Shown: in pieces, positions 7,028 through 9,614 of the stretch | Numbering within the stretch: the first letter of the stretch is position 1 | How the letters are laid out: each line of letters begins with the position of its first letter | From: Pelotomaculum sp. UBA5255 | GTDB lineage: Bacteria > Bacillota > Desulfotomaculia > Desulfotomaculales > Pelotomaculaceae | Direction: 5' to 3' | Length of the DNA stretch: 9,614 bases | Assembly: GCA_002408725.1 (NCBI GenBank) | Contig: DHTR01000088.1 | Span: 1,539-11,152 of the forward strand | Position numbers and translations under genes: made by a program | The notes under the pieces: generated by a model | The model's database searches: none | What the model was told of the DNA's origin: nothing | The model's input: the letters and a program-made list of their open reading frames with translations, nothing else

Positions 7028-7037
7028 CCTCCCCCCC
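7028..7037 (-). promoter_or_regulatory. Very strong Shine-Dalgarno with a seven-G tract
   Basis: Seven G residues followed by AGG precede the 16-codon frame and lie 4-13 nt beyond the dehydrogenase stop. In position and strength this is the only good ribosome site in the gap that leads to the flippase. Confidence 0.55.
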
Positions 7038-7040
7038 AAG

Positions 7041-8366
7041 CTAAATTTTTATAACCTTTGCCCTTCCTTCCGGGGTTTTCCCGGTGGCATTACGTGTGTC
7101 CACCAGTATTTGGGCATGTCTGAGGATCATTTCATAGTCAAAGCAACTGTGATCAGTAGCGATAACCACACAATCGGACCGGGCAATTTCCTTTGCTGTC
7201 AGGTCAACGCTTTTTAAGATATGGTTCGGAGATAATTCAACGGTTGGAATATAAGGGTCGTGGTAGACAACCTTCGCCCCTCCACTGGCCAGGATCGACA
7301 TGATCTTGACGGCGGGTGATTCTCGGCTGTCATTAACATCCTTTTTATAGGCGGCTCCTAAAACCAGCACCCGTGCATCGCAAATGCTTTTTTTAGTTTG
7401 GTCTAAAGCGTACCTTACCTTCTCCGCAACAAAATAGGAGGCCTTAATGTTGATCTGGATGGCTAATTCAATTAAATTGGAATAAAAATCATATTCTCTG
7501 ACCTTCCAGGTCAAATAAAACGGGTCGACCGGGATGCAGTGTCCCCCCACACCCGGACCGGGATAAAATGTTTGAAAACCAAAGGGCTTGGTACTTGCCG
7601 CGTCCACAATTTCCCACACATCCAACCCCATGCGGTCGCAGATAAACATTAATTCATTAGCCAGGGCTATATTCACGGCCCGGTAAGTATTCTCAAAAAC
7701 CTTGATCATTTCCGCAGCTGCCGGTGAGGACACCGGCACCACCTCTTTTATGGCCTGGGCGTAAAAATGGCAGGCCACATCCAGACAGGCGGGTGTTACA
7801 CCACCTACAACCTTTGAAATATTCTTGGTCTTGAACCGCTTGTTTCCCGGATCGACCCTCTCGGGTGAATAAGCCAGGAAAAAATCCTCCCCAACCTTGA
7901 ACCCTTTTGACAGCAAGCGGGGCAGGATAACCTCCTGGGTGGTGCCGGGATAAGTGGTGCTTTCCAGTGTTAACAGCTGGCCCCTGTGAAGGTGGTCGGC
8001 GATTTGACTTATAACGGCAACGATCTGAGAAATATCGGGGTCGCGGGTAATTGTAAGTGGAGTTGGAACGCAAATAATCATGACGTCGGCGCCGTCAAGA
8101 CAGTCAAAACTATAAGTTGCCGAGAGCCTGCCCTGCTCAACCAGCTTCCGCAGTTCTTCCTCTTCAACATCAGGGATGTAACTTTTACCTGAGTTGACCA
8201 GATTGACGCGCTCTTCGCTTTTTTCTATACCTGTAACATGAAAACCCACATTTCCTTTTTCAACGGCCAGGGGCAAACCGACGTAACCCAATCCTATTAC
8301 AACAACATTTGCTTGACGGGACTCAATCTTCTTTTTTAGATCCTGCATGGGACTGCCAGGCAACAT
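7041..8366 (-). CDS. UDP-sugar 6-dehydrogenase, WbpA/TviB-like (probably UDP-N-acetylglucosamine)
   Basis: This is a complete nucleotide-sugar dehydrogenase of 441 residues. It oxidises C6 of a UDP-sugar to a carboxylate in two NAD-dependent steps. The NAD-binding loop GLGYVG spans 25-30, followed by STTYPG (136-141), YSPERVDPGN (166-175) and the substrate region KVFENTYRAVNIALANEL with K222 and N226. The catalytic cysteine is C277 in GPGVGGHCIPVDPFYLTWK. The PFGFxxFYPGPGxGGHCIP context resembles WbpA and TviB, which act on UDP-GlcNAc, more than UDP-glucose dehydrogenases. Substrate assignment is therefore likely but not certain, and a WecC-like UDP-ManNAc role is possible. ATG 8366 lies 3 nt past the stop of the upstream dehydratase, with GGAGG inside that gene's last codons. 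The product would give the glycan an acidic sugar. Confidence 0.93.
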   Translation of the reverse strand: MLPGSPMQDLKKKIESRQANVVVIGLGYVGLPLAVEKGNVGFHVTGIEKSEERVNLVNSGKSYIPDVEEEELRKLVEQGRLSATYSFDCLDGADVMIICVPTPLTITRDPDISQIVAVISQIADHLHRGQLLTLESTTYPGTTQEVILPRLLSKGFKVGEDFFLAYSPERVDPGNKRFKTKNISKVVGGVTPACLDVACHFYAQAIKEVVPVSSPAAAEMIKVFENTYRAVNIALANELMFICDRMGLDVWEIVDAASTKPFGFQTFYPGPGVGGHCIPVDPFYLTWKVREYDFYSNLIELAIQINIKASYFVAEKVRYALDQTKKSICDARVLVLGAAYKKDVNDSRESPAVKIMSILASGGAKVVYHDPYIPTVELSPNHILKSVDLTAKEIARSDCVVIATDHSCFDYEMILRHAQILVDTRNATGKTPEGRAKVIKI

Positions 8367-8369
8367 TAT

Positions 8370-9614
8370 TTATTTTCCCTCCACTAAGGTTGGGCCATTT
8401 GAACGGCCAAAACCGGGTATCAGCTTCCGAAGCAACTTCAGCGCTTCATCCTCATTAAATTGGCAGCCGGGTAAGTGACCATTCATAATGATTTCATTAA
8501 TAATGGTCGAATGCTCCTCCTCTGATTGGGTTACAAGGATCCTTTCGTGGACGGTTTTGCCGACCCGCTCACCTCCCGTAAATAGTTCTTCAAAGAGTTT
8601 CTCTCCGGGTCTGGTCCCGGTAAAAATGATGGGAATGTCGAGGTCGGGCTGAAATCCCGACAATTTAATCAAATCCCGAGCCAGGTCTGCGATCTTGACA
8701 GGCTCGCCCATATCCAAAAGGAATATTTCACCCCCTTTGGCCATCGCGCCCGCTTGAATGACCAGTTGTACAGCTTCAGATACCGTCATGAAGTACCTGA
8801 CCATGTTCGGATCTGTCACCGTGACCGGCCCGCCCCGGGCAATCTGTTTTTTAAAAAGGGGTACGACACTCCCTCTGCTGCCAAGCACGTTCCCAAATCG
8901 AACTGCGGCGTATACTGTGCTAGAATTCTGGTTAATTTCCTGGATAATCATTTCTGCCGCTTTTTTCGTTGCGCCCATAATACTTTTTGGGTTGACGGCC
9001 TTATCGGTAGAAATCAAGATAAATACTTTTGTTTGAACACAGTCCGCCGCCCGCGCCACGTTCAGTGTTCCGATTACGTTGTTGACGAAGGCTTCTTGGG
9101 GGAATTTTTCCATCAGCGGTACGTGCTTATGTGCAGCAGCGTGGAATACGACTTCCGGTCGATAGTGTGAAAAAATGCGCTCAACTCTGTCCCGGTCCCT
9201 CACATCGGCGATTTCAATCTCCCGACAGACTCCGGGGTAACGATTTTCGAGGGCAAGGTTCATTTCGTAGACACTATTTTCACCGCGGCCCAAAAGTACA
9301 AGCAAACGCGGCCCGAAAGAAGCAACCTGAGTACAGAGTTCGGAACCAACCGAACCACCGGCGCCGGTTACCAGTACCACCCTTCCGCTTAAATACCCGG
9401 CTATTTCATCCAAATTAACCCTGACCGGCTCACGGTGCAGCAGGTCCTCCAGTTCCACATTCCTGATCTGGCCCAAGTTCATAGCCCCACTGATATAATT
9501 GAACACGCTGGGTGTGATTTTCAGCCGGGCCGGCGTATGGCGGCTGATGTTGACCAGTTCCCGGAGATCCTTGCTGGACGCTGAAGGGATGGCGATGATA
9601 ATTTCTTCAATACC
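8370..9614 (-). CDS. CapD/WbpM-type nucleotide-sugar 4,6-dehydratase, N-terminus beyond the right edge
   Basis: 414 residues are visible, and the frame is open to the right edge, so GTG 9506 is not the true start. Upstream in-frame codons encode GIEEIIIAIPSAS and ITPSVFNYISG, conserved in the N-terminal half of this family. About 200 residues, including the usual membrane segments, should lie outside. The catalytic domain (PF02719-like extended SDR) starts with VLVTGAGGSVGSEL, glycines at visible residues 84-90. It carries ISTDKAVNP (S202) and MGATK with M213 and K217, giving a Ser-Met-Lys triad in place of Ser-Tyr-Lys, as known for WbpM. Later motifs are RFGNVLGSRGSVVPLF and GTRPGEKLFEEL. 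By family it converts a UDP-GlcNAc-type sugar to the 4-keto-6-deoxy form, a route to deoxy-amino sugars such as QuiNAc, FucNAc or bacillosamine. It is the first visible gene of the operon. Confidence 0.93.
   Translation of the reverse strand, partial: GIEEIIIAIPSASSKDLRELVNISRHTPARLKITPSVFNYISGAMNLGQIRNVELEDLLHREPVRVNLDEIAGYLSGRVVLVTGAGGSVGSELCTQVASFGPRLLVLLGRGENSVYEMNLALENRYPGVCREIEIADVRDRDRVERIFSHYRPEVVFHAAAHKHVPLMEKFPQEAFVNNVIGTLNVARAADCVQTKVFILISTDKAVNPKSIMGATKKAAEMIIQEINQNSSTVYAAVRFGNVLGSRGSVVPLFKKQIARGGPVTVTDPNMVRYFMTVSEAVQLVIQAGAMAKGGEIFLLDMGEPVKIADLARDLIKLSGFQPDLDIPIIFTGTRPGEKLFEELFTGGERVGKTVHERILVTQSEEEHSTIINEIIMNGHLPGCQFNEDEALKLLRKLIPGFGRSNGPTLVEGK

Noticed and set aside
7693..8073. 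Minus-strand frame of 126 codons inside the dehydrogenase
   Set aside because: It is an out-of-frame overlap of the dehydrogenase, low in complexity and rich in Arg and Gly, with no SD or motif.
8370..9506. Treating GTG 9506 as the real start of the dehydratase
   Set aside because: The frame continues upstream without a stop to the window edge and encodes conserved family sequence, so the gene is truncated by the window, not short.
1..9614. Mobile elements, CRISPR, tRNA, toxin-antitoxin or defence genes
   Set aside because: Coding sequence fills nearly the whole window with recognisable polysaccharide genes; no inverted repeats with a transposase, repeat-spacer pattern or RNA gene signature was seen.

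Overview
All seven recognisable genes lie on the minus strand. They are packed head to tail, so transcription runs from the right end of the window to the left. Together they form the middle of a polysaccharide biosynthesis operon of the Wzx/Wzy type. Neither end of the operon is present: the first gene enters from beyond the right edge and the last runs off the left edge. No promoter or convincing terminator is visible.

In transcription order, the window holds: a CapD/WbpM-type nucleotide-sugar 4,6-dehydratase (right edge to 8370, start missing); a WbpA/TviB-like nucleotide-sugar 6-dehydrogenase (8366-7041); a Wzx-type flippase (6963-5479); an O-antigen polymerase/ligase-family membrane protein (about 5446-4142); a GT4 glycosyltransferase (4140-2932); a PIG-L/LmbE-type deacetylase (2939-2310); and, after an 80-nt gap, one reading frame from 2229 to the left edge. 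That last frame encodes at least 743 residues and joins two different GT4-type glycosyltransferases in tandem. It is easy to miss because it has a TTG start and no stop inside the window.

The genes fit one pathway. The dehydratase and dehydrogenase would make modified, probably acidic and/or deoxy-amino, UDP-sugars. The three glycosyltransferase domains would assemble a lipid-linked repeat unit, and the deacetylase could unmask an amino group on it. The flippase would move the unit across the membrane, and the polymerase/ligase would polymerise or attach it.

The likely source is a Firmicute, perhaps a Peptococcaceae/Desulfotomaculum-like clostridium. This rests only on strong purine-rich Shine-Dalgarno (SD) sequences, frequent TTG and GTG starts, and roughly balanced base composition, so it is an inference. 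Three genes appear to use non-ATG starts fixed by well-spaced SD sequences. The two membrane-protein genes, flippase and polymerase/ligase, lack a good SD of their own. Each is instead preceded by a tiny SD-bearing reading frame, of 16 and 4 codons, ending just before or overlapping its start codon. I see no mobile element, CRISPR array, tRNA or rRNA.
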